This document shows positions 7,874 to 17,200 of a stretch of 64,000 bases of DNA, in pieces. The DNA comes from Ohtaekwangia kribbensis (lineage in GTDB: Bacteria; Bacteroidota; Bacteroidia; Cytophagales; Cyclobacteriaceae), in NCBI RefSeq assembly GCF_042676245.1, contig NZ_JBHTKA010000001.1, positions 2,046,001 through 2,110,000 of the forward strand. The letters run 5' to 3'. Under the pieces are notes generated by a model that searched no databases, was not told the origin of the DNA, and worked only from the letters and a program-made list of their open reading frames with translations. Position 1 is the stretch's first letter; the number at the start of each line of letters is the position of its first letter. A program made the position numbers and the translations under genes.

Positions 7874-9206
7874 TCTCCGTTTCGGTCAGTTCTACGCCAA
7901 GTGTCTTCAACTCCTGCAGAACAGGTGTATAGAATTCTGCATCCACCGGTATCACGACCCCGGTACGCTTTATTTTACCCTGTAGCAAAAGTTTGGCAGC
8001 TATACCCAACGGGAGCCCCACGGTTTTAGCCATGGCAGTATGGACAGCATCTTCACCACGCGCCACCAGGGAGGCCTGTATCTCGCGCCGCTTTCCGCTC
8101 TGCTCATACACAAAGCGATGCCACATAACAATCAGATCATTGTCGGCAGGTTTCAGCTTCCATTTCTTATTCAGTATATATTCAAGTATTTGTGCTGGTG
8201 TTCCACTGGTTAAACCAACGGGTTCGTCATCCAGTAAACCTGACCAGCGCAGGCGCGTAAGTTCAGGTCCATCTTTTGCAAGCGAAAATGTCCGCATGAG
8301 TTTCTCTTCCAGCGATACAGTTTTATCGGCATCTGCAAATGCATCTATAAAACTTCGATGCGTCATGCGGTCGACACCCTCCATCGGGTAAGTATCATCG
8401 CAGCATCCTAACTGCACCAGCACATTCCACGCACTGCAAAAACCTTTATTACGCAACGTGCCGCGCAGCATCGTCTGTATCCCCTGAAGTTTATAAGTAT
8501 CTATATATTTCAGTGAATCGCGATTGGCGTATCCTTCATATTCACCATAGCCCGGCACCGACACTGGTGTAATGCGCTTGAACAACTGTTGATAGGGTAT
8601 ATATCTGTACGTGCCATTTTGAATATATTTAGCTGTACTTTGTCCGGCCATAACAACGTTGCGCGAGTTCCAGGTAAATTTATACCGCCATGGATTTTCA
8701 GGATCCGTTTCTGGAGCGATCAGTCCACCTGTAAAAGATTCGAATGATACCAGCGTTCCTCCGCTGTTTTTGATCTTGTCGATTACCTGCATGGCACTCA
8801 TGTGATCTATACCCGGATCAAGACCGCACTCGTTCAGAAAGAGTAAACCTTTTGCTTTAGCGGCATCATGAAGCGCCATCATCTCGTCTGATACATAGCT
8901 TGCCGTCAATAAATGTTTACCCAGCGCAAGGCAATGCTGCGCCACCATCGGATGAAAATGTGCCGGCAATAACGATATCACAACATCGGCACGCGCTATA
9001 GATTGTTTACTGGCCTCCTCTTGTGTAATATCAAAAGCAATCGCTTCACCAACGATAGCCCTACCGATCCGGTCGCGTGCGGCATCCTGCGATATATCTC
9101 CAATCAGAATTTTCCATCCGTTCGCTTCACCTTGTCGCAGCAGATAGGATATCAACACCGATGAAGAGCGGCCGGCCCCGAGTGCTAGAATAGTTTTCAT
9201 GGACAT
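7869..9206 (-). CDS. Saccharopine dehydrogenase family protein (LYS9-like)
   Basis: A 445-residue NAD(P)-dependent oxidoreductase. The N-terminal Rossmann motif is ILALGAGRSSSVLISYL (residues 5-21), followed by the acidic GDIS at the end of the second strand. The family block NECGLDPGIDHMSAM lies near residue 130, and a long C-terminal saccharopine-dehydrogenase domain carries SVPGYGEYEGYANRDSL. This resembles the L-glutamate-forming saccharopine dehydrogenase used in lysine catabolism or the alpha-aminoadipate route; the exact substrate is uncertain. An alternative start two residues later (9200) gives the same fold. It is divergent from cdd, with a heptad repeat between. Monocistronic. Confidence 0.82.
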   Translation of the reverse strand: MSMKTILALGAGRSSSVLISYLLRQGEANGWKILIGDISQDAARDRIGRAIVGEAIAFDITQEEASKQSIARADVVISLLPAHFHPMVAQHCLALGKHLLTASYVSDEMMALHDAAKAKGLLFLNECGLDPGIDHMSAMQVIDKIKNSGGTLVSFESFTGGLIAPETDPENPWRYKFTWNSRNVVMAGQSTAKYIQNGTYRYIPYQQLFKRITPVSVPGYGEYEGYANRDSLKYIDTYKLQGIQTMLRGTLRNKGFCSAWNVLVQLGCCDDTYPMEGVDRMTHRSFIDAFADADKTVSLEEKLMRTFSLAKDGPELTRLRWSGLLDDEPVGLTSGTPAQILEYILNKKWKLKPADNDLIVMWHRFVYEQSGKRREIQASLVARGEDAVHTAMAKTVGLPLGIAAKLLLQGKIKRTGVVIPVDAEFYTPVLQELKTLGVELTETEK

Positions 9207-9235
9207 AATACTTTGATCGTAAAGTTATACGATCT

Positions 9236-9347
9236 GTGTAAAGATGAAAGCAGAAAGTATAAAGGTTAAACTGCTGAGCAGCGCTGCTATATCTCTGCTT
9301 TTTATATAAATGCTTTTCACTTTCTGCTTTTTCATTAACTTTTCATT
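9236..9347. repeat. Heptad-periodic inverted repeat between the saccharopine dehydrogenase gene and cdd
   Basis: From 9236 to 9270 there are five consecutive 7-nt units of form GNNNAAA in exact register. From 9314 onward the opposite-strand form (TTTNNNC) recurs (TTTTCAC, TTTCTGC). The two arms include a perfect 12-bp inverted repeat (AAAGCAGAAAGT 9247-9258, ACTTTCTGCTTT 9319-9330) around a 12-bp palindrome AGCAGCGCTGCT at 9277-9288. Confidence 0.65.
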
Positions 9348-9365
9348 CTTTTTAAGACGCTATCT

Positions 9366-9830
9366 ATGAAAGAATTTATCATTGTTAATCATATCAGTGA
9401 TCTGGACATTGGTGCGCAGGAGCTGGTGATGAAAGCCCGCGAAGCACTGGCACATGCGTATGCTCCTTACTCCAACTTCATGGTAGGATCTGCAGCGTTA
9501 CTGGACGATGGTTCGGTTATTACCGGCATGAACCAGGAGAACGCGGCTTATCCTTCCGGGCTATGTGCAGAACGCGTGGCACTGTTTTCAGCGTATGCAC
9601 TTTATCCGCATGTTAAGATTATCAAGATAGCGGTAACAGCACAGAAACGTGGCGAGAGCGAGCTTACACCGGCTACATGCTGTGGCGAGTGCCGGCAGGT
9701 GCTACTGGAGTTTGAGAACCGGCAGAAGGCTCCGATCGAGATCATCATGCAAAGCCAGCAGCATCAGTGGATTAAAGCTCCTTCGGCCCTTTCGTTGTTG
9801 CCCTTCGGGTTTACCAACGACAGCCTGTAG
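9366..9830 (+). CDS. cdd: Cytidine deaminase
   Basis: A 154-residue homotetrameric-type enzyme that deaminates cytidine/deoxycytidine to (deoxy)uridine in pyrimidine salvage. The zinc ligand and proton-shuttle motif CAERVALF is at Cys67-Ala-Glu69. The second motif reads TCCGECRQ, so the ligands are Cys106 and Cys109, with a Cys (105) where most family members have Pro. The substrate-binding N-terminal block AYAPYSNFMVGSAAL is intact, as is the QENAAYPSGLC strand. It stands alone downstream of a heptad repeat. Length is slightly above that of the short bacterial form because of an N-terminal extension of about 10 residues. Confidence 0.93.
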   Translation: MKEFIIVNHISDLDIGAQELVMKAREALAHAYAPYSNFMVGSAALLDDGSVITGMNQENAAYPSGLCAERVALFSAYALYPHVKIIKIAVTAQKRGESELTPATCCGECRQVLLEFENRQKAPIEIIMQSQQHQWIKAPSALSLLPFGFTNDSL

Positions 9831-9882
9831 TGTCTCAAAGCGTTTGATTTATAGGGGGCGGAAGTAATAAATGCCCCATGAT

Positions 9883-9903
9883 TTTTCACTTTCAGCTTTT
9901 TCC
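9883..9903. repeat. Short heptad tract (TTTNNNC x3)
   Basis: Three consecutive units TTTTCAC, TTTCAGC and TTTTTCC in exact 7-nt register, the same word class as the right arm at 9314. It lies just after cdd and before the GAF sensor gene. Confidence 0.5.
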
Positions 9904-9949
9904 ATACAGCAGTTTTGGGGTTTAGGGTATTTTACCTTATTTGGTGATT

Positions 9950-11797
9950 ATGAAATTTCTGCGCAATACATCTCTGCGGCTGATCGGTATTTACCTGCTC
10001 GTTGTCATGTTCCTGATATACTTCGCGGAGTATTATATCATTCAATATCGCATCAATGTACTGGATGAAGTAGAGCAGAAACTTGATTTCATACGCAGCG
10101 CAGAGATATCCAGCCAGCAGATATCACTGATGGTGCAACGCCACTTTACCAAGAAAGAAGATCTTTCAGCAGAGATTGAAGCGAAGATCGTAAACCAGGA
10201 TCACCAGCTCGAGATCCTTGGCAAAGGAGGACGAATCGATCGCACCGATGTTATGCTGAAGCCTCTCAGACGCCTGCCCCGTATCTCGTACGACAATCTG
10301 AAAGAATACTGGGAAGAATATAAGAGTTCGGTAAGAGATGTGCTGACCATTCACGAAATCCCGACAACAACTTCTGACTCACCGGCAGGTGACAGCACGT
10401 ATAATGCCGTTGTAACACAGCCAACGTCTATCCCGGATAAAGCCTGGGCTGCAGCTGTATTAAAAGAAGAAAGTTTATCGATAACACTGTCGCAGTGGTA
10501 TGACAACCTCTTCAACGATGTAGAGAAGGAAGTTATGCAAGAGAAGTCTTCCGTGCACCGTTGGGTTATCGCCATTATTATATTTGATGTAGTATTGCTT
10601 ACGCTGATCTTTCTGGTGTTCGAGCGCTATATACTTCGTCCGCTCAATGCCCTTCGCATCAACACAGCCAACCATCAACAAACGTCTGACTCTCCTGAGA
10701 ATGAGATTGGCAAACTTTCAAACCAGATCAATGAGACACTGGAGAACCTGAAAGATGCTACGGACTTTGTTACCGCCATTGGACAGGGCAACCTGGATAT
10801 AGACTACAAGGCTACACTGGACAGTGGCTATAATCACGGCAAAAACAAACTGGCTGATTCACTCATTGACATGCAGGGCAAACTAAAATCATTGAATGAA
10901 GAGGAGCGCAGACGCCAGTGGGCCAATGAAGGTCTTGCAAAATTTGTGGACATCATGCGTTCGTCCAGTGACGATATTGTTACACTTGGAGACAAGATCA
11001 TTGCCGCGTTGGTACAATACACCAAGTCTAACCAGGGCGCACTATATATATTGAATGACGAAGATGAGAACAACAAACACCTCGAACTGGTATCGTTGTT
11101 TGCATTCGACATCAAGAAGTTTGAGACACGCAGGATCAAGCTTGGCGAAGGCTTACTCGGACAAACGTACCTGGAAGCTGAAACCAATTACTATACAAAT
11201 TTCCCTGACGAATATATCCGTATCACGTCCGGATTAGGCGATGCCAACCCGCGGTCTATACTCATTGTGCCGCTGAAGGTTGATACACAGGTATATGGTA
11301 TCGTAGAACTTGCCTCATTCAACGAGTATGCACAGCATGAAATAACTTTTGTTGAAAAGCTGGGAGAAACCATAGCATCGTCTATTGCTTCCGTGCGGGC
11401 CGCGCAGAAAAATAAATACCTCATAGAGCAGTTCCAGTCTCAAACCGAACAAATGCGTGCGCAGGAAGAAGAGATGCGTCAGAATATGGAAGAGATGCAG
11501 GCCACACAGGAAGAAGTGGCACGCAAGGAGCACGGTTATATAGAGCGCATCCAGGAGTTGGAACAACAGCTTGGAAATATATCCGGCACAACGGGTAAAC
11601 TGGAAGAGGCAACACTCACGTTGGAACGCAAAGAACGTGCTCTTCTGGACAAGATCGCCACGTTAGAAAAAGAGCTCGCACAAAAGCCTGTGCGTTCAGA
11701 TGACTGGCAGCTCGCAGAAGAAATTGCAAAAACACTGAAAATAAATTTAGAAGCGCTGGAAATCACGCAGCAAGAGCTTGCACGTAAAACAAGGTAA
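9950..11797 (+). CDS. Membrane-bound HAMP-GAF sensor with long coiled coil
   Basis: A 615-residue protein with TM1 at about 11-31, a periplasmic sensor region at 32-203, TM2 at 204-224, a HAMP-like linker at 225-320, a GAF domain at about 340-485 and a C-terminal coiled coil at 488-580. It has no kinase, cyclase or methyl-accepting signalling domain. The coiled coil carries EEMRQNMEEMQATQEE (507-522), a motif shared with the SiaA-like protein 4 kb downstream. The GAF resembles the two other GAF domains of this island (GEGLLGQ ... SGLGDANP ... IVPLKV). Earlier in-frame TTG codons exist, but ATG at 9950 gives a normal TM1. It lies 293 bp upstream of cheR and is probably an input protein of the island. 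Confidence 0.75.
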   Translation: MKFLRNTSLRLIGIYLLVVMFLIYFAEYYIIQYRINVLDEVEQKLDFIRSAEISSQQISLMVQRHFTKKEDLSAEIEAKIVNQDHQLEILGKGGRIDRTDVMLKPLRRLPRISYDNLKEYWEEYKSSVRDVLTIHEIPTTTSDSPAGDSTYNAVVTQPTSIPDKAWAAAVLKEESLSITLSQWYDNLFNDVEKEVMQEKSSVHRWVIAIIIFDVVLLTLIFLVFERYILRPLNALRINTANHQQTSDSPENEIGKLSNQINETLENLKDATDFVTAIGQGNLDIDYKATLDSGYNHGKNKLADSLIDMQGKLKSLNEEERRRQWANEGLAKFVDIMRSSSDDIVTLGDKIIAALVQYTKSNQGALYILNDEDENNKHLELVSLFAFDIKKFETRRIKLGEGLLGQTYLEAETNYYTNFPDEYIRITSGLGDANPRSILIVPLKVDTQVYGIVELASFNEYAQHEITFVEKLGETIASSIASVRAAQKNKYLIEQFQSQTEQMRAQEEEMRQNMEEMQATQEEVARKEHGYIERIQELEQQLGNISGTTGKLEEATLTLERKERALLDKIATLEKELAQKPVRSDDWQLAEEIAKTLKINLEALEITQQELARKTR

Positions 11798-12057
11798 AAC
11801 ATTTAATACCAAAGAGGGGAAGATCCTGAAAGCATAAATCAGGAAATACAAGCTATTCGTGATCGTTCGTGCACATGCTGTGCTATTTTTAATGAAGCTC
11901 TTCTACCGGGTTGTGAGTAAAGTTTTTGGTTCCTTTTTCTCGCTAATTAGGACGATTTCAGTAATTTCATTTACTTAGAAAAATTGTGTGCTACGAAGGC
12001 TTTTGAACACATGTAAGATTTAATGTTCAAATCCATTCGGTAGTTTAACATAGAAAT

Positions 12058-12065
12058 TAACTTTG
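12058..12065 (+). promoter_or_regulatory. -7 element (TAACTTTG) for the cheR-siaC operon
   Basis: Exact match to TAnnTTTG, 25 nt before the cheR ATG. It would start the roughly 6.8-kb operon 12091-18824. The -33 box is weak (TTCGG/TTTAA region). The sequence GGTTCCTTTTT occurs just after it and again at about 11929-11940, which may mark a shared regulatory word. Confidence 0.45.
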
Positions 12066-12090
12066 GGTTCCTTTTTATAAAGACCTTTTC

Positions 12091-12912
12091 ATGCTCGATA
12101 TTGATATTGCAGACCTTAAAAGAATTTCGGAGCTGATCTACCAGAAGTATAACTATGACTTCCGGAATTACGCGATGTCTTCTTTCAAAAGGCGTGTACT
12201 ACGCATCATGGAGTTAAAGAAACTTTCCGTTGATGCCCTTTTGAAAAAGCTTACCGAACAGCCTTCTTTTATTAATGAGTTCCTGGACGAACTCACGGTA
12301 AACGTAACAGAAATGTTTCGTGACCCGAGTTTCTGGCGCATCATGCGCGAGGAAATTATTCCCGCGATCATGCTTAACCACAAGCAGTTCAAGATATGGC
12401 ATGCCGGCTGTTCCTCTGGTGAGGAAGTTGTATCCATGTGCATCATGCTTAAAGAGATGGGTATACTTCACGATGTTACCCTCATTGCTACTGACCTCGA
12501 TGTAAATATTCTTGAGCGGGCGAAGCTTGCCTCCTATCCTATCAAGAATATGGAGTTGAACGAGAAGAACTATATCCGCTTCCAGGGCACCAGGAGTTTT
12601 AAAGACTACTACCGCGAAGAAAACGGTAATGCTGTTTTCAATAAAGATCTTTTTATGAACGTTTCGTTCCGCAGACACGATCTGGTAACGGGCGATATCT
12701 TCAACAAATTTGATCTTGTTCTTTGTCGGAACGTGATGATATACTTCAACCAGGCCTTGCAGAACGAGGTATTGAAGAAATTCCACGAGAGTTTATTTAA
12801 GTATGGCTACCTCGCCATTGGTTCAAAGGAATCTTTGATCTGGTGCGACTATGCCAATCGCTTCATCGTGGTAAATAATGAAGAGAAGATTTATAAGAAA
12901 ATAAAAGATTAA
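12091..12912 (+). CDS. cheR: CheR-type protein-glutamate methyltransferase
   Basis: A 273-residue SAM-dependent enzyme that methylates glutamates of receptor coiled coils. The N-terminal helical domain carries VNVTEMFRDPSFW (71-82), the classic CheR segment. SAM motif I is HAGCSSGEE (104-112), the acidic end of strand 2 is ATDLDVNIL (133-140) and the catalytic-domain motif is LCRNVMIYFN (211-220). The beta-subdomain that binds NWETF-type receptor tails is not obvious. There is no chemoreceptor, CheA or CheW in the window, so the substrate is unclear. cheB follows after 20 bp. It is the first gene of the island's main operon. Confidence 0.92.
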   Translation: MLDIDIADLKRISELIYQKYNYDFRNYAMSSFKRRVLRIMELKKLSVDALLKKLTEQPSFINEFLDELTVNVTEMFRDPSFWRIMREEIIPAIMLNHKQFKIWHAGCSSGEEVVSMCIMLKEMGILHDVTLIATDLDVNILERAKLASYPIKNMELNEKNYIRFQGTRSFKDYYREENGNAVFNKDLFMNVSFRRHDLVTGDIFNKFDLVLCRNVMIYFNQALQNEVLKKFHESLFKYGYLAIGSKESLIWCDYANRFIVVNNEEKIYKKIKD

Positions 12913-12932
12913 GTGAAGTTTGCCTTTTACGA

Positions 12933-13526
12933 ATGAGTAAGTACAACCTAAATAACAGCTATAAAGCCGTTGTTATCGGTGGGTCAGCAGGCAGCTTCCA
13001 GGGTGTGGTAAAGATCCTGTCACAGTTGCCTAAAGGTTTTCCGTTACCAATTATCATGTGCCTGCACAGGCTGAAGCACGTGCGTAATGGGTTTGTGGAA
13101 GCTCTTTCTATTAAAAGCGTTGTGCAGGTTACAGAGCCCCATGATAAAGAGAATATTAAAAAAGGAAGTGTATATCTGGCTCCGGCCAATTATCACATGT
13201 CTGTAGAACTCGGGCTTTACTTTGCCCTCTCTACCGAAGAGATGATAAACAATTCCAGACCGGCTATTGATATAACCTTGGGCACCAGTGCCTTTGTCTA
13301 TAAAGAGAAGCTGATCGGAATTCTTCTTTCCGGCGCCAACAAAGATGGCGCGTTGGGAATGAAACATATACACGACCGTGGCGGATTGACCATCGTACAG
13401 GAACCTTCGGAATGTATGATTGATACCATGCCACGCGCTGCACTGGCCGCAACAAAAATTGATCACATCATGAAGGTTGATCAAATTGTAGAGTTTTTAA
13501 AGGAACTAGATAAACAATATCGATGA
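12933..13526 (+). CDS. cheB: CheB-type protein-glutamate methylesterase, stand-alone catalytic domain
   Basis: A 197-residue catalytic domain without the usual N-terminal receiver, so it is not switched by CheA-type phosphorylation. The serine-hydrolase triad is intact: Ser18 in VIGGSAGS, His45 in IMCLHR and Asp138 in GANKDGALG (E. coli CheB S164, H190, D286). It would remove methyl groups, or deamidate glutamines, on the same substrate as the adjacent CheR. Its last codons overlap the next gene by 4 bp (ATGA), tying it translationally to a GAF protein. Receiver-less CheB with CheR but no chemotaxis core suggests adaptation of a non-chemotaxis receptor. Confidence 0.92.
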   Translation: MSKYNLNNSYKAVVIGGSAGSFQGVVKILSQLPKGFPLPIIMCLHRLKHVRNGFVEALSIKSVVQVTEPHDKENIKKGSVYLAPANYHMSVELGLYFALSTEEMINNSRPAIDITLGTSAFVYKEKLIGILLSGANKDGALGMKHIHDRGGLTIVQEPSECMIDTMPRAALAATKIDHIMKVDQIVEFLKELDKQYR

Positions 13527-14287
13527 CAGGTCTATTTAACGATCGCTATTACCTGAACCTGATACTGGCAGCAGTCTTTACTGCAGGTATAGGCATTTCA
13601 CTATATCTTATTTACTCCCTGCCCGCTAACCTTCGTTTAACCGATGGTTATCAGGCAGAGCTTGTAAATATTTATATCATACTCGTTCTCACCTTTGTGT
13701 TGGGAGCTGTAACACTTCTGTCAGCGCTTCGCTATAAAAAAGAAGTCGTGGTAATGCGCGACCGTATAGTAGATGCGGCCACTGCCGAGCGTGAAGCTGC
13801 CGAGCAGGCGGGCAAAACCACCATCAGCCTCGATACGGTAAAGAGTAATGTTAACCAGGCGAATGCAGTAAAAGATATACTTCAGGCAGGTTTACAGGCT
13901 GTGTGTAAACAGCTGGATGCCGGCCAGGGCGCTGTATATATAGTGAAAGAAGAAGATGGCAAGCGCAAAGTAGAATTGAAAAACGGATATGCTCTTACGA
14001 TCGGTGAAAGCACGGTGATCAGCTACGAATTTGGCGAAGGACTTATAGGACAGGCTGCTTCCAGCGGACGGACCCTATATGTTGATGATGTGCCACAGGG
14101 ATATATCAAGATCATTTCAGGATTGGGCAGTGCCTCTCCTAAATTTTTATTGATTGTTCCGATCAAGAAAGAACGTGTACTGGGAGTAATCGAGATCGCA
14201 TCGTTTACAAACCTTACCGAAGACCAGCGCAAGTTTGTAGAGGAATCTGCAGAATTAATTGCCGATAAAATTTCAACCAGAGCCTAA
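13523..14287 (+). CDS. Two-TM GAF domain protein
   Basis: A 254-residue inner-membrane protein with TM1 at about 11-31, a short periplasmic loop, TM2 at 47-70, a coiled linker at 72-108 and one GAF domain at 110-252. The GAF shares the island's signature FGEGLIGQ, YIKIISGLGSASP and LLIVPIKK with the GAF domains of the proteins at 9950 and 14297. There is no output domain, so it likely acts by contact with a partner, probably the SiaA-like phosphatase encoded 9 bp downstream. It overlaps cheB by 4 bp. The name of its ligand is not deducible. Confidence 0.75.
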   Translation: MTGLFNDRYYLNLILAAVFTAGIGISLYLIYSLPANLRLTDGYQAELVNIYIILVLTFVLGAVTLLSALRYKKEVVVMRDRIVDAATAEREAAEQAGKTTISLDTVKSNVNQANAVKDILQAGLQAVCKQLDAGQGAVYIVKEEDGKRKVELKNGYALTIGESTVISYEFGEGLIGQAASSGRTLYVDDVPQGYIKIISGLGSASPKFLLIVPIKKERVLGVIEIASFTNLTEDQRKFVEESAELIADKISTRA

Positions 14288-14296
14288 ACGGAAGCG

Positions 14297-17200
14297 ATGA
14301 AAAGCATAAACGTCAGCACCAAGATTACGATTTTAATACTCGCGGTGTCGCTCGTGGCTGTAGCCGCGATCAGTTTTTTTAGTTACGACTATCACCTGAA
14401 AGCAAACCAGGAAAAATATTCAGCTACACTCAATGCGCTGGCCGATAATCGTGCTGCATACCTGAACACTTACTTCGACAAGGCTGCCATGGCCGTGGAA
14501 GTATTAAAGAATTCAGAAACCATCAAGAAAGGCGATGGTGCTGCAGCAGGTGGCGGTGGTGGTATGGACATGCTCGCCATGATGGGAGCTCCGGATGAGA
14601 CCGCAGCGCCTGCTGATTCTACAACTGCCAGTGCACCAACCGAGAGTGCAAGCGGGGGCCTTAACGGTTTCCTGGAAGAACAGAAGTATATATTTGAAGT
14701 AGATGACATCATCATCACTTCGCCTACCGGTGCCGTTGTAGCTTCTACCGACCCGAATGTAAAAGGTAACTTCATCGATCCGGATGGTATAACTTTCGAA
14801 CGCGCTAAAAACGATATACACTTTACATCTGTACATCGCGATAAAAAAAATAATTACTTTTCATTTGTAGCGGGTTCTGTTACCACCAACAGCGGCAGCC
14901 AGCAACTTATCATCGTAAAGCTCAACCTTACGAATGCTTATAAAATACTGAAGAACTACCATGGTCTCGGCCAAACCGGCGAACTGCTGTTGGGCCGTGT
15001 AGATCCTGCATCCAAGAAAATAGCAATTGTAAGTCCGTTGCGTGGCGATACTTCATCCGCCATCATGCTCTACAATGCGAATGAACAATTTGTAAAAGGT
15101 TTTGCCGATGCTGTGGAAGGTAGATCTATACCGACTACCGGTAAAGACCTGAACGGTAATCCGATTCTGCAAACAGCGCGCAAGGTTGGCAAGAACATGG
15201 CCCTTATTGCCAAGATGGATCTTGAAGAAGCACACGGTGATGCAAAAGGTTTGATAAGCACATTTACGTATGCTGGTCTTTGTATCGTAGCACTGGCCAT
15301 ATTCTTGGCGATGCTTTTTTCACGCTCGTTAACGCGCCCCCTGTACGCCATGCGTAATACTATAAGCCTGGTGGCACAAGGTGTGTTGCCCGAGAACTCT
15401 GAACAAACCAGCAGCGATGAGTTCGGACAGATGGGCACCAAAGTAAATGAACTCGTTCACACCCTGCGTGGCAATGCTGAATTTGCCAAGCGCATTGGTG
15501 AAGGTAAATATGACACGGCCTTTAAACCTGCCAGTGAAAATGATATACTTGGTCTCTCGCTTATCGACATGCGTAACAACCTGATCGAGAACGAAAGAAG
15601 AGATAAAGAGCGAAACTGGATTGTACGCGGTGTTGCCGAGATCAGTGAGATTCTTCGTATGCACGATTCCATCGATGCCCTCGGTGAGGACGTGATCAAA
15701 TTTATACTTGAAAAGATCGGTGCTATACAGGGTGCATTCTACGTGGTGAATGATGAAAGTACACCAGCCGTAATTGAAATGCGCGCGAGCTATGCCTACA
15801 ATCGTAAAAAATACCTGAAAGCAAAATTCAAATTTGCTGAAGGACTTGTAGGACAAGCTGCTGCTGAAAAAGATACTGTAATGCGTACCGAGATACCGGA
15901 TGATTATGTAACGATCACATCCGGTATATTAGGCGACCAGCGTCCTTCATGTGTACTCATTGTACCACTTATTACCAACGAAGAAGTTTATGGTGTGCTG
16001 GAGTTTGCCGGCTTCCGTAAATTCGATCCGTCACAGGTAAAATTTGTACAGGAGCTTTCGCTCATTCTTGCGCGTACCATCTTTAACATTAAGGTAAACG
16101 AGCGTACCCGTATACTCCTTGCAGAATCGCAGGAAATGAGTAATGAGTTGAAAGAGAAGCAGGAAGTACTTCGTCAGAATGCAGAAGAGATGCAGGCGAC
16201 ACAGGAAGAACTGCAACGCTCGAACCAGAAACTTGAAGAGCAGATCGAAGAAGTGAACCGTACACAAAAGCGTATGCAGCTTCTGCTCGAAAATGCTTCC
16301 GAGGTTATTACGATTTACGAAGAAGACGAAAGCATCCGCTATATATCACCATCGGTTGAGACCATTCTTGGTTACGGACAGAAAGAGATGATCGGCAAGA
16401 GCGACATCGACAAAGTGCACCCGGATTACCGTGACAACTTTAAAGATCTGTTCCGAAAACTGACTGAAAATCCAGACGAAAAAGTTACAACACAATACGA
16501 GTATCGCACCAAAGACGGAAGCTTTATCTGGATCGAATCGACCGGAACAAACTTCATGTCGAACGCTGCCATCCACGGCTATATCCTGAACTCACGCGAT
16601 ATAACTGAACGCAGAAGAGCAGAACAAGAGCAACGCATGCGCAGTAAGATGCAGGCTCTCTCCGAAAACTCGCTTGACCTTATTACACGTCTCGAAGGAG
16701 AATCGATCTCCTATATCAACCCGGTGATCGAAGAATACACCGGTAAACAACCTGCATACTTCCTCAACAAGAAGGTAAAAGATGCAGAACTCGATCAGTC
16801 CGTACTCGAAGGCTGGTTGAAAGTTGTTGAACAGGTAAATGCTACCAACCAGAAAGCGGATACCGAAATGGACTTCCCTTCTGAGATGGGTAAACGCATT
16901 ATGCAGGTAAACGCTATACCTGAATTTGATGAGTCTAATAAACTGGAATCTGTACTGGTGGTATCACACGACATCACCGAGCGTAAGATGATCGAGCTCG
17001 AGATTCAGAACAAGAACAAGAAGATCACAGAAAGTATAAACTATGCAAAGCGTATCCAGACGGCTATTCTTCCGAACAGCCGCGTGATAGGCCGTGCATT
17101 ACCAGATTCATTTATACTTTACAAACCTCGCGATGTCGTTTCCGGAGACTTCCCTTGGTTCGTACAGATCAAAGAAGAAATCTTTATTGCAGCCGTTGAC

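Noticed and set aside
12214..12786. 190-codon frame opposite cheR
   Set aside because: The sense strand encodes complete CheR motifs; the antisense frame shows none.
12091..13526. Canonical chemotaxis operon
   Set aside because: CheR and CheB are present, but there is no CheA, CheW, CheY or MCP. CheB lacks its receiver, and the neighbours are PP2C/DUF6272/DUF1987 genes.
15329..15856. 175-codon antisense frame inside the SiaA-like gene
   Set aside because: It lies wholly opposite the well-supported HAMP-GAF coding region, has no recognisable domain and follows from codon bias on the sense strand.
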